Shown here: positions 6,511-14,375 of the stretch, piece by piece
Numbering within the stretch: position 1 is the first letter of the stretch
Layout: every line of letters starts with the position of its first letter
Origin: a virus
Virus record (IMG/VR): IMGVR_UViG_3300023174_000084
Coordinates: 1 to 64,000 of that record
Strand: one strand, 5' to 3'
Length of the DNA stretch: 64,000 nt
Program-made: the position numbers and the translations under genes
The notes under the pieces: generated by a model
Database searches by the model: none
Told to the model about the DNA's origin: nothing
Seen by the model: the letters and a program-made list of their open reading frames with translations, nothing else

Positions 6511-8157
6511 TTAACCGTTATTTCCTGGTGCTTTACCTAACATCTCTGTTTTGATACGTTTCATTGCTTGACGAGCCAAATCTTTAGCACGGGACATTGG
6601 TGTATGCTTTGCACCAGATTTATCTGTTACTGTGCCACCAATTTTTTTGTAAGGTCCATCAAAAGGAGGTTGCTCAGCATTTGTTACAAAAGGAACTGTA
6701 TCCGATTCAGGATGTTTACCTTCTGTAACACCACGAGCTTTGGCCAAATTTTCTTTTGAAGAAATAGAATCTTTACTTCCAGCCTTTGCATCAGCAACTG
6801 TCAATGGTTTGTCACCACGAGCTTTGCGAATGAAAGCTGGAATGTCAGACTTTTTTACTTCTTCTTTCATTGGACCTCCACGAAATTTTACTTTTGTGGA
6901 TTTAGCATCAGAACCAGGACCAACATCATCTTTTTGTGCTGTTGGTTCTTGGCCTTTTAATGTGTCTTTGGTACGAACATTTGGATCGATTTCTTCTTCG
7001 ACTGTATCTTCTTTCATTGCCTGTTTTGTTGCTGTAGCATACATTACAGATTTAGCATCTTTTCCATAACGCTGTCTAAATCCAGCAAAGCCTTTTTTCA
7101 TAGACTTAACAATCTTCTCACGCTTGGCCATTTCAGCATCAGTCATTTCTTTTTCTTCTAATTCATACACTTCTAATAAAGCATCAATATCTTCATCAGA
7201 CCAATCTTCATCTTCTTTACGGAGCTTAGCAAGAATAGCACCAGCGACACGCTTACCTGCTTCAGCAGAACCATAACGCTCACCAGCTTTCTTTGCAATC
7301 ATACCAAATGCTTTACCTGGTTTACCAATATCTTTTCCAGCACGAGCCGCTTTAGCTGAATAACCAGCTTTTTCATCCAGTTCTTCAACTTCTTCTTTTA
7401 CTGATTTCCAACCACCACCCATTGCTTTGTATTTCTTTGAAGCCCAACCATTTGCGTAAGCAGATGGATATACTGCAAATTTAGATTTAGCAGCTGCTTT
7501 TGCTTTAGCCCATTTCTCTGGACTTGTTGGTACATTCTTCTCATCAATTTGTTCTACATCTTCTTTGTGCATCTTTTCTACATGTTTAGAAACTTCACCA
7601 TCTTTGCCATGCATTTTCTTTTCGTGCTTTTTTACTTCAGCTTCACAAGAAGCTTCATCTAATTCAACTTCTTCTTTCTGTTGGGCACGGAGAATTGCAA
7701 AGTCTTGAGAATCAATTTTGTTATTTTTATTCTTATCAATCTTGTGTTGTTTACCTTTTAAGGCTTCAAGTAATTTATTCTTAAATTCCATTTCTTCATC
7801 GTAACGACCACGAGTTTTCTTCTCATCTTCTACATCTTTTTTAATCAAGTCTTTTGTCTTTGGACCTTTTAATGTGTCAACAACATGTTTTTCTGGTTTA
7901 GAACCACCGTATGCTTTGGTGGAACGATGAACTAAACCTGTTTTGGTACGAGTAACTTCGCCAGACATAGCTTCATCAACAGTATCTTCTTTAACTGGTT
8001 TCTTACCAGCACGGAGAGATGCTAAATCACCGCCATCAATCTCATCTTTTGGATGTTCAATTTTGGCAATTTCTTTTTGCTTAGCTGACAGTTCTTTTTC
8101 TGTAATTTCTTTTATAGCTTCAGCAATTGAATCCATTTTTAACTTGTTGACAAACAT
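6511..8157 (-). CDS. Modular polyprotein with repeated KEE-type linkers and an EF-hand loop
   Basis: A 548-residue, lysine/glutamate-rich protein. The start at 8157 is supported by AGGAG eight bases upstream. Small modules are separated by acidic linkers: KEDTVDEA (56-63), KEEVELDEA (161-169), KEDVEQIDEK (198-207), KEEVEELDEK (254-263), KEDTVEEEID (382-391), KEEVKK (431-436). A dockerin/EF-hand-like loop spans D141-D152 (DKNKNNKIDSQD). Modules such as SPEKWAKAKAAAKSKF and RYGKDAKSVMYATATKQAM recur, as I recall, in hypothetical proteins of T4-like cyanophages. The linkers resemble prohead protease sites, so it may be matured into several peptides inside the head. Confidence 0.65.
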   Translation of the reverse strand: MFVNKLKMDSIAEAIKEITEKELSAKQKEIAKIEHPKDEIDGGDLASLRAGKKPVKEDTVDEAMSGEVTRTKTGLVHRSTKAYGGSKPEKHVVDTLKGPKTKDLIKKDVEDEKKTRGRYDEEMEFKNKLLEALKGKQHKIDKNKNNKIDSQDFAILRAQQKEEVELDEASCEAEVKKHEKKMHGKDGEVSKHVEKMHKEDVEQIDEKNVPTSPEKWAKAKAAAKSKFAVYPSAYANGWASKKYKAMGGGWKSVKEEVEELDEKAGYSAKAARAGKDIGKPGKAFGMIAKKAGERYGSAEAGKRVAGAILAKLRKEDEDWSDEDIDALLEVYELEEKEMTDAEMAKREKIVKSMKKGFAGFRQRYGKDAKSVMYATATKQAMKEDTVEEEIDPNVRTKDTLKGQEPTAQKDDVGPGSDAKSTKVKFRGGPMKEEVKKSDIPAFIRKARGDKPLTVADAKAGSKDSISSKENLAKARGVTEGKHPESDTVPFVTNAEQPPFDGPYKKIGGTVTDKSGAKHTPMSRAKDLARQAMKRIKTEMLGKAPGNNG

Positions 8158-8158
8158 T

Positions 8159-9955
8159 TTATTTCTCCTGTTTCTTCTTTTTAATTTTTACTTGTGTACC
8201 AATATTTCTGTCCGCATCTTTATAGGATTGCATGGGTTCAAAATTAGTAGACCCATTACGAACACCGCCTACACCCATATCAGATATAGAAATGTCGTTT
8301 TGAAAGCCGTTATATTCTTTAATTGTTTTTCTAAAACTATTAAATTCTTTTTGTTCTCTGTATGTTACATCGCCTAGACCGGACATGGGATATACTGTTC
8401 CCTGCTGGCGTGTATCAAATTCTGGACCGATGCCCGTTGTGTTTCTTAATCTTTGACTAACAGTCGGTGCATCGGTAAATCGTTTTTTATTCTTTACTTT
8501 TTCTTTGTCTTTGGAGAAGTTGGCTTCTTTTGGGACTGGTTTGATTTCGAGCGTTGGGCCTTTGGCTTCGCTATAGGTGCGGAAGGTGTAGGTTTTTGTT
8601 CGCTTACCGGCGTTGTAACGGAGGTCGTCTGCTTGGGGCTCGTTTCCTCGGTTGTCGGCGGGCAAACTATCGAGGCCACCTGCTCGGAGTTCTGGATTGG
8701 TTTTAATTTTAGTAAATTTATTAATGCTTTGAACATTTTTTTCTTCCTTAATTTTATTATCACCTATATTTAATTTACCATGCTTTTCTAACCACGATAA
8801 AGAAATGTCACCATAGGTTCGGTTTTCAATAAATTCATTGATATTTAGGTAAGTTTGAGTTATATCTTCCTCAATACTTTCCAATGAACCAGTATTGTCA
8901 ATCTGTTTAAATTTTCTAAAAGATTCTGCAAAAAATTCTTTATTTTTCTGAGCTTGCAACCACTTATCATAACGAATAGATTCGACCATCATACGAGATA
9001 ATTTGGTATTTCTTTCTTGGCTAACCTCATTGGTGGTATTGACGAATACCATCATAGTTCTATAACCAAGTTCTTCTAGTTCTTCTTTAATGTGATTAAT
9101 TTTATCGATATTGTCTGCTGGTCCATTGATAATTAATGGACCACGGTTACGAATGGCTTCTCTACGGAAGTCATTGGTTTTTTCAGATAGTTTCTGTTTG
9201 TCGGCAAGATAATCAAAAGCCTGTGTGGCATTAAGTTCTACAGCACGAGCCTCTGGTATAGCTTCACGGATAATGATATCTTTACCAGAACCAGGTCCAC
9301 CGGTCACAAAGATTGCTTTGAATAGACCACGGTTGATGTTCTCATGCAATCCCATACCTTTGCGTGTATCGTGATATAGTTCTTTGGCATGGTGGTCGGC
9401 AACGTGCTCTGGTACACCTTTTTTAAACTCTTTGTAATTACCTGAGGCTGCGTGTTGGCGCATTTTGGTACCAGACATACCTTCGGAACCTTCAGCATCT
9501 GGATCACGATGGCCAGCAGAATGAATAGTAATTTTTTTGAAATCGTAATGGCCGTGTTTACCTTTTACACCATTGTATTTGTTTAATGAATCTTTAAATT
9601 CTTTAACACGGTCAGAACCAACCACAACATGAAGGTGAGTTACACCTTTCTTATGCAATTCGGATGCATGGTGAAAAATAGATGGATGTTCTTTGGAAGA
9701 TGTTTTGAAATTTGTACCTGGTGCATATCGTTTCAGGTGTTTTACTTTTTGTTCACCAGATAGAGGATTCTTTTTGGAATCTTGTGAATGTGAAACCACC
9801 ACAGTATGTTCTGCGTTATGTTTATCTGCAACTTCTTTTACTTTATGAATAAGTTTTAAGTGGCCAGTTGTAGGAGGATTCATGCGACCAAAGGTCATTA
9901 CATGGTGTTTCTCACCTTGTTTGGTTTCTTCAACTAATTCTAAAAATGATTTCAT
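8159..9955 (-). CDS. Bifunctional nucleotidyltransferase (NMNAT/cytidylyltransferase-like) plus P-loop kinase with CTS-like leader
   Basis: A 598-residue protein in three parts. Residues 1-10 (MKSFLELVEE) form a CTS-like leader. Residues 18-200 are an HxGH-class nucleotidyltransferase: GRMNPPTTGH at 23-32 supplies the nucleotide-binding motif and MSGTKMR at 160-166 is the ISSTxxR-type motif. A P-loop kinase-like domain follows, with Walker A GGPGSGK at 219-225. This order resembles NadR (NMN adenylyltransferase plus ribosylnicotinamide kinase), but the substrate cannot be read from sequence. The last 200 residues are low-complexity and basic. Its start overlaps the ligase-like gene stop (ATGA). 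A packaged, injected enzyme is the inference. Confidence 0.7.
   Translation of the reverse strand: MKSFLELVEETKQGEKHHVMTFGRMNPPTTGHLKLIHKVKEVADKHNAEHTVVVSHSQDSKKNPLSGEQKVKHLKRYAPGTNFKTSSKEHPSIFHHASELHKKGVTHLHVVVGSDRVKEFKDSLNKYNGVKGKHGHYDFKKITIHSAGHRDPDAEGSEGMSGTKMRQHAASGNYKEFKKGVPEHVADHHAKELYHDTRKGMGLHENINRGLFKAIFVTGGPGSGKDIIIREAIPEARAVELNATQAFDYLADKQKLSEKTNDFRREAIRNRGPLIINGPADNIDKINHIKEELEELGYRTMMVFVNTTNEVSQERNTKLSRMMVESIRYDKWLQAQKNKEFFAESFRKFKQIDNTGSLESIEEDITQTYLNINEFIENRTYGDISLSWLEKHGKLNIGDNKIKEEKNVQSINKFTKIKTNPELRAGGLDSLPADNRGNEPQADDLRYNAGKRTKTYTFRTYSEAKGPTLEIKPVPKEANFSKDKEKVKNKKRFTDAPTVSQRLRNTTGIGPEFDTRQQGTVYPMSGLGDVTYREQKEFNSFRKTIKEYNGFQNDISISDMGVGGVRNGSTNFEPMQSYKDADRNIGTQVKIKKKKQEK
8494..8736 (-). 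CDS. Possible overlapping gene, lysine/proline/threonine-rich 80-residue protein
   Basis: In a second minus-strand frame inside the C-terminal tail of the nucleotidyltransferase gene, an ORF begins MFKALINLLKLKP and continues as a P/T/S/K-rich tail ending in PKTKKK. A strong ribosome site (AAGGAAG) lies seven bases before the ATG. The host gene is low-complexity here and the local base composition is clearly more GC-rich than its surroundings, as expected where two frames constrain the sequence. No family is recognised. The alternative is a chance open frame in a repetitive tail. Confidence 0.4.
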   Translation of the reverse strand: MFKALINLLKLKPIQNSEQVASIVCPPTTEETSPKQTTSVTTPVSEQKPTPSAPIAKPKAQRSKSNQSQKKPTSPKTKKK

Positions 9956-11127
9956 TTTCTAACTTTAAGTAAATTGGCTTTTGCGAATTCTGCTCTATTA
10001 ACTAATTTTGTTGGTTCACCTGCATGATGAACCACAAATCCTTCTGGTTTAGACTTCTTATTATCTATATGATGTTCCAGGCCACCTTCGTGTTGATTTA
10101 ATGTATCAACTAATACATTCTTAGCCTGTTGTAGGTGATGATGCATCTTCAATAGGTTGTTATAGTGTTCTTCATTACCTTGAATATGACTAGTATGTGT
10201 TTTTAACTCTGTCATTTTACGGGACTGAGCAGCAGGCGTTTTTAATTTACCAGCAGCTTTTTTGTAAATATCAGTAATGTGTTTTTGTAAACCTTTAGCT
10301 GTTGGTTTCTCATCTGTGCGAACAGTTTTATTGATATATGTGGACAATGCACCAGTTTCACCGCTATGAGGATGAGTTGCACGATACATTGTATCACCAT
10401 GTTTATCGTGAATTGCCTGAGCTGCTTCAATGTGTTTTTTATATTGTTCTTGTGCTTTTTCGGTATAATTTACTTTGCTTGTGTCATGTTCAGCAGACTT
10501 GTGCCACACATCTTCGTGTTGTTTAAAGTTATGAACGTCCGGATGTGGATCAGCTTTCATATCGGTAATATTTTTACCATGATACTGTGTATGTACCACA
10601 ACACCAACCTTAGCCTTTTTAATCCTATCTGCCTGTTCACCTTTGGCAGTATACCGAATGGTATTTGGAGTAAACGAAACACCACTTTTGGTTTCTTTCT
10701 TATCATCATGACCAAACATGATGTCACCTTGATACACTCCTTTCTTCGGAGCAACTTTTTTAAGGTGTAGGGCGTCTTTTAGTTTTGAAACCAATCCTGG
10801 TGCGTGTCCGTGATTCTTCTCAATATCTTTTTCTGTATAGTTAATCTTTGGATTCTTATTAAATGCGGACTTACTAGCAACAAAAAACTTGCCCGTTTCT
10901 GGATGATGTCCAAATACTACTGCCGGAGAACCATCATATTTCATGGTAAGATTGGAACTGTGGCCACCAGATTTAATTTGGTTGTGTGCAGAATTCAACG
11001 CATCTCTGGCGTGTTCAAAACCTTTTGCTCCATGAAAGAGTGGGCGATCCTCAGCATGATGAATATGCTTGAGTTTGCCATCAACTTCCTGAGTTTCCTC
11101 TTTCAGAAACGATAAAAAAGACCGCAT
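9952..11127 (-). CDS. RNA/DNA-ligase-like nucleotidyltransferase with CTS-like leader (DUF6267-like)
   Basis: A 391-residue protein. After the leader MRSFLSFLKE come hallmarks of covalent nucleotidyltransferases: motif I KYDGSP (K63 as the expected adenylated lysine, D65, G66), a motif III-like YQGDIMFG around 132-139, motif IV EGFVV at 362-366 and a motif V-like TKLVN with K374. The spacing and wording resemble T4 RNA ligase 1 (KEDGS and EGYV motifs). Ligation or capping activity is an inference. The family is, to my memory, listed only as a DUF6267-type hypothetical. A TATAAATA late box lies 46 bases upstream, and it is cotranscribed with the nucleotidyltransferase-kinase. Confidence 0.65.
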   Translation of the reverse strand: MRSFLSFLKEETQEVDGKLKHIHHAEDRPLFHGAKGFEHARDALNSAHNQIKSGGHSSNLTMKYDGSPAVVFGHHPETGKFFVASKSAFNKNPKINYTEKDIEKNHGHAPGLVSKLKDALHLKKVAPKKGVYQGDIMFGHDDKKETKSGVSFTPNTIRYTAKGEQADRIKKAKVGVVVHTQYHGKNITDMKADPHPDVHNFKQHEDVWHKSAEHDTSKVNYTEKAQEQYKKHIEAAQAIHDKHGDTMYRATHPHSGETGALSTYINKTVRTDEKPTAKGLQKHITDIYKKAAGKLKTPAAQSRKMTELKTHTSHIQGNEEHYNNLLKMHHHLQQAKNVLVDTLNQHEGGLEHHIDNKKSKPEGFVVHHAGEPTKLVNRAEFAKANLLKVRK

Positions 11128-11172
11128 TGATTTCCTTACTAGATATGCAACACACTTTGGTTGCCGGTTGCT

Positions 11173-11180
11173 TATTTATA
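11173..11180 (-). promoter_or_regulatory. T4-type late promoter box (TATAAATA)
   Basis: A perfect minus-strand TATAAATA, followed by AGCAAC, lies in the 137-base gap before the ligase-like gene. This is the consensus late box of T4-like phages and implies that the head-protein block downstream is transcribed late. The rest of the gap shows nothing else clear. Confidence 0.75.
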
Positions 11181-11264
11181 CAACTTCTAAACTTTTATGG
11201 TACAAACCGTTTCCAATGATTAAATTATTGGGTTAGATATATACGACCTAAATTTGTTGGGTTT

Positions 11265-11810
11265 TTACACTACAACGAATGCTTTATTGGAATTTTTACA
11301 AACCTGATATTTACCATCAAATAGTTCTAACATAGCCCAATGAGCGCCATTCACATTACCTTTTTGAACATTCTGTCCTGGAGCTGCATCATCAAACCAA
11401 ATAATACCTCCCGGTACCATTTTAGGTAAAAGATAATTAACAGAATCAATAACCGATTTATACTGGTCACAATCTAAATGTAGAAAAGCAATATGAGGCA
11501 TTTCTACGGCACTATCTGGAAACAATCCTTTGACCACAGTAGCATAAGGTATTGCATTTTTGACGGTTTCATAGTCTGTATCATTAAAGTCACCCACTTT
11601 ATGATAGTCCATTTCAGATGTGTATGGAATACCTTCAAATGTATCATATAAAAATATTTGGCGATTTTGTTCTTCGGCTAATTTGGAAAGATGATATCCC
11701 GTTCCACCTTTGTAAACACCAATTTCAACAAAACATCCTTCTGGTGTTGTTCTAGCTTTATCAATTAATTCATTTATAATATATTGTGGTACAGCCGACT
11801 CTATTGCCAT
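11265..11810 (-). CDS. Class I SAM methyltransferase, TylF/macrocin O-methyltransferase type
   Basis: A 181-residue protein with the SAM-binding glycine-rich motif FVEIGVYKGGT (about 27-37), an acidic residue after strand 2 (YDTFEG), and the metal-binding-type segment LHLDCDQYKS that characterises TylF-family sugar O-methyltransferases. Its target is probably a hydroxyl on a glycan. It is the last gene of the glycan island and overlaps the GT9-like gene upstream by ten bases. Confidence 0.8.
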   Translation of the reverse strand: MAIESAVPQYIINELIDKARTTPEGCFVEIGVYKGGTGYHLSKLAEEQNRQIFLYDTFEGIPYTSEMDYHKVGDFNDTDYETVKNAIPYATVVKGLFPDSAVEMPHIAFLHLDCDQYKSVIDSVNYLLPKMVPGGIIWFDDAAPGQNVQKGNVNGAHWAMLELFDGKYQVCKNSNKAFVVV

Positions 11811-12514
11811 TTTGTTCCTTCAAAATCTAACCAGTAATTTGATATTCTACCTTTACCTTGTAATAAGTAAAATGGTAGAGTGTGAATTAAACCTCGACTA
11901 GAACCATAGTATATCAGGTCCTTAGGTCCTCTGTCAAGCGCCCATGCAAAGTGGCTAGAACCAGTATCACCGCCAACAAAGATTTCCGCTGTGGTAATGT
12001 GGTAATAATTCTGCACAAAATTGGTAGAATACCGCCAACCCTCAAATGGGCAACTTTCTGTTGGAGCACCTTTTTTACAGATTATTTTCTCATAATCTTT
12101 GTATTCTTCGGTAGAAAATTTCTGTATGATTTGTTCATATACTGGTTGTGGCCAGTTTCGCCACACATTATATGGTGCATCAAACAATGGAAACACAGCA
12201 ATCTTCTTTTCCATAGGTGCATTATTTTTTATTTTTACCAAATCACCAGATATATCACGGAAGTCCCAAACATTTACTTTTCTCCATGGTAATGATTGGT
12301 CACCTGGTTCTGTCGAAAAATAGTTAGTCATCTTCAACATTATCTCATAAAATGTCTGACAATGTGTATCATCGCTAACATTACCAGGTTTTAAATGAAA
12401 TTGAATTAATGGATTGTTATTTGTTTTACGAATGTGTTCTAAAACATTTGCAACAGCAATCATATCACCATTACGAACTGTACCAAATGTTCCTGGTTCA
12501 ATATTGATAATCAT
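11801..12514 (-). CDS. GT9-like (heptosyltransferase-type) glycosyltransferase
   Basis: A 237-residue protein with GT-B features. The C-terminal motif FVGGDTGSSHFAWAL (about 181-195) matches the nucleotide-sugar-binding DTG..H.A motif of ADP-heptose:LPS heptosyltransferases. The N-terminus (RNGDMIAVANVLEHIR) resembles the GD...P.l..l acceptor-side motif. It is shorter than typical GT9 enzymes (about 320-350 residues). A second GT-B-like gene is directly upstream with a four-base overlap, so the two may work as a pair on surface glycans. Confidence 0.7.
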   Translation of the reverse strand: MIINIEPGTFGTVRNGDMIAVANVLEHIRKTNNNPLIQFHLKPGNVSDDTHCQTFYEIMLKMTNYFSTEPGDQSLPWRKVNVWDFRDISGDLVKIKNNAPMEKKIAVFPLFDAPYNVWRNWPQPVYEQIIQKFSTEEYKDYEKIICKKGAPTESCPFEGWRYSTNFVQNYYHITTAEIFVGGDTGSSHFAWALDRGPKDLIYYGSSRGLIHTLPFYLLQGKGRISNYWLDFEGTKWQ

Positions 12515-13239
12515 AGAGTAACATCTTTCACATAAACCAATTTTGATTTGCGATTACCATAGTAATGGCGTTTAAAATCATATTCAACAGGATGTCCGTC
12601 CCACATTCTCATATCTTCGTCCCAACAAACAATCGTTTCTTTGTTCATTAAGTCAGCAAGAATGCCGATGCCTGTAAATGTAGTAATAAATGGCTTGGGA
12701 CTATTTTTAATCATATTCAAATTATACATCAATGATTTGTTATAATCTAAGTAAAGTATTTTTTCTGGATCAGGATTTACACCATCTTTAACTACTTGTA
12801 TTTTTCTGCGAGTATCAATCGTTGGATGATTCCATCGGTCACCAATAATATATTTACTGGTGGTTTCCATGGCAATACCATTCATAGGATCAATCAACAA
12901 TTCAAAGTTGTCATCGACTTGAAAATTAATTTGATAATGGTCACGAACCCAATTCTCGTATCGGCAAGTTTCGATTGGACGATTAGGATCGTTCTGATCC
13001 ATTCTTGTCCATGAACTAAGATTTATTGCACCATTGAAAAATACTTCATCATCAAATTCAACCGAATTGATACAAGGTTGTTGTAATAATAATTCTTTAA
13101 TACCAACAAACTTTTTCATCTCGCCACGAATAACAAGGTCAACTGGTCGACCACCATCGGATAAAGATAGACCTGATATAACAGGCAAAGCATTGGCAAA
13201 ATCTCCTAAATTTGCGGTGCAACTAACGTGTATTAACAT
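12511..13239 (-). CDS. GT-B-type glycosyltransferase, possibly GT9-related
   Basis: A 242-residue protein. MLIHVSCTANLGDFANALPVIS at the N-terminus fits the loop and helix of GT9-like enzymes (GD followed by a proline). The C-terminal FTGIGILADLMNKETIVCWDED looks like the GIG..A strand-helix of the sugar-nucleotide domain. Catalytic residues cannot be assigned with certainty. It overlaps both neighbours (17 bases with the upstream gene). Confidence 0.55.
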   Translation of the reverse strand: MLIHVSCTANLGDFANALPVISGLSLSDGGRPVDLVIRGEMKKFVGIKELLLQQPCINSVEFDDEVFFNGAINLSSWTRMDQNDPNRPIETCRYENWVRDHYQINFQVDDNFELLIDPMNGIAMETTSKYIIGDRWNHPTIDTRRKIQVVKDGVNPDPEKILYLDYNKSLMYNLNMIKNSPKPFITTFTGIGILADLMNKETIVCWDEDMRMWDGHPVEYDFKRHYYGNRKSKLVYVKDVTL

Positions 13240-14026
13240 TATATTCCTTAAATATTATAAACCAATCATTACTATTCACTTTGTGTAATTCGAATATTTC
13301 TGGCTTTTGAAGGTAAGACATTAACAACAATGTCTGGTCATCGTCAATCAAATTATTTTTAAATAATTCTTCTAAATTGTGGTGTACCAATGCTTCAAGT
13401 ATTGGCCACATTTCTTTACCGGCAACAATACATGGTCCGGTAATATGAACATCATTATTAAAAATAACATCTTCGATATATGTGCCTTCTTTCCAATCTT
13501 TAAGATTGAAGAAATGAATTTTATCTTTGTTGAATGAGTATTGCCAATGTTTAACATTATTAAGTGTTGATTCTTCACGACAATAACCAAAATCTAGCCA
13601 AGAAACTAAATCTGTTTTAACCAAATCTTGTTTAATAGCTTGATTAACAAATGATGCTTTCAACATATTAACGAGAACGTAGTCAGCACTCCAGTATTCT
13701 GGATTTTTTACTTGCATGGGATTTATTTTAGATTGAAATTCTTGATTACTTTGAACCGTTTGAATTTCACTTCTTAATTTTTTGAAACTGTCTTGAAAAT
13801 CAACAGTCAGAATATCTGTTGGTTTATTTTGCCTAAGGAATTGTATATCTTTAACAAACTCTTTAGATGTAAAAATAACCATTGGATTCTCAAGTTTGGC
13901 CATATGACCAAATCTTTGCATATAGGTGTTTGTGGTTCGATGTAAGTAATGTGGTAATCCTTTATCAGGAGTCCAATTGCTTCGACCAATATCAAAAAAA
14001 GCAGTTACGATTGTGATATCATTCAT
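13223..14026 (-). CDS. HtrL/YibB-like protein, putative glycosyltransferase
   Basis: A 267-residue protein. The start ITIVTAFFDIGRSNW, the Y....N.F-type segment near residue 35 and VSWLDFGYCREES (about 141-153) match the HtrL/YibB family associated with LPS biosynthesis loci. The WLDFGY segment probably plays the DxD-like role. It belongs to the glycan island and has no signal peptide. Confidence 0.75.
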   Translation of the reverse strand: MNDITIVTAFFDIGRSNWTPDKGLPHYLHRTTNTYMQRFGHMAKLENPMVIFTSKEFVKDIQFLRQNKPTDILTVDFQDSFKKLRSEIQTVQSNQEFQSKINPMQVKNPEYWSADYVLVNMLKASFVNQAIKQDLVKTDLVSWLDFGYCREESTLNNVKHWQYSFNKDKIHFFNLKDWKEGTYIEDVIFNNDVHITGPCIVAGKEMWPILEALVHHNLEELFKNNLIDDDQTLLLMSYLQKPEIFELHKVNSNDWFIIFKEYNVNTR

Positions 14027-14029
14027 AAT

Positions 14030-14374
14030 TTAAAAATTCGGTTTTACATATTTTTTTGTGGGAAACAATAATTCTCTTAAATTTTTCTTACAATTTTCTA
14101 ATACACTTTGTGGAGCATATTTTTCAACCCATTCCTCAATTTGTTCTTTTGTAAGCCTATCAAATTCAACAAAATTTTCTAAATTGTCTGTGGGCACATG
14201 AACGACAAAAAAAGTATTTTTATGTAGTAATGCTTCTCCATATTGTTCGGTTACAACCTTTTTTGTACCTTGCATTGTAACTCTAATTTCATAAACAACA
14301 TTTTCTTTTCCGTTCAATTCATTTTGAACACCTAGAGCATCAATAAAATATTCATATTGCACATTTTCTTCCAT
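14030..14374 (-). CDS. Unknown small protein of the glycan island
   Basis: I choose the ATG at 14374 (MEENVQYEYFIDALGVQ), which starts two bases after the TAA of the upstream gene, over a start that would overlap it by about 40 bases. The product is 114 residues, alpha/beta, with a basic C-terminus (FPTKKYVKPNF). No motif or family is recognised. Confidence 0.55.
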   Translation of the reverse strand: MEENVQYEYFIDALGVQNELNGKENVVYEIRVTMQGTKKVVTEQYGEALLHKNTFFVVHVPTDNLENFVEFDRLTKEQIEEWVEKYAPQSVLENCKKNLRELLFPTKKYVKPNF

Positions 14375-14375
14375 T

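Noticed and set aside
8453-8773. A 106-residue plus-strand frame opposite the nucleotidyltransferase tail.
   Set aside because: It mirrors a lysine-rich minus-strand frame, and such frames give phenylalanine-rich nonsense on the other strand.
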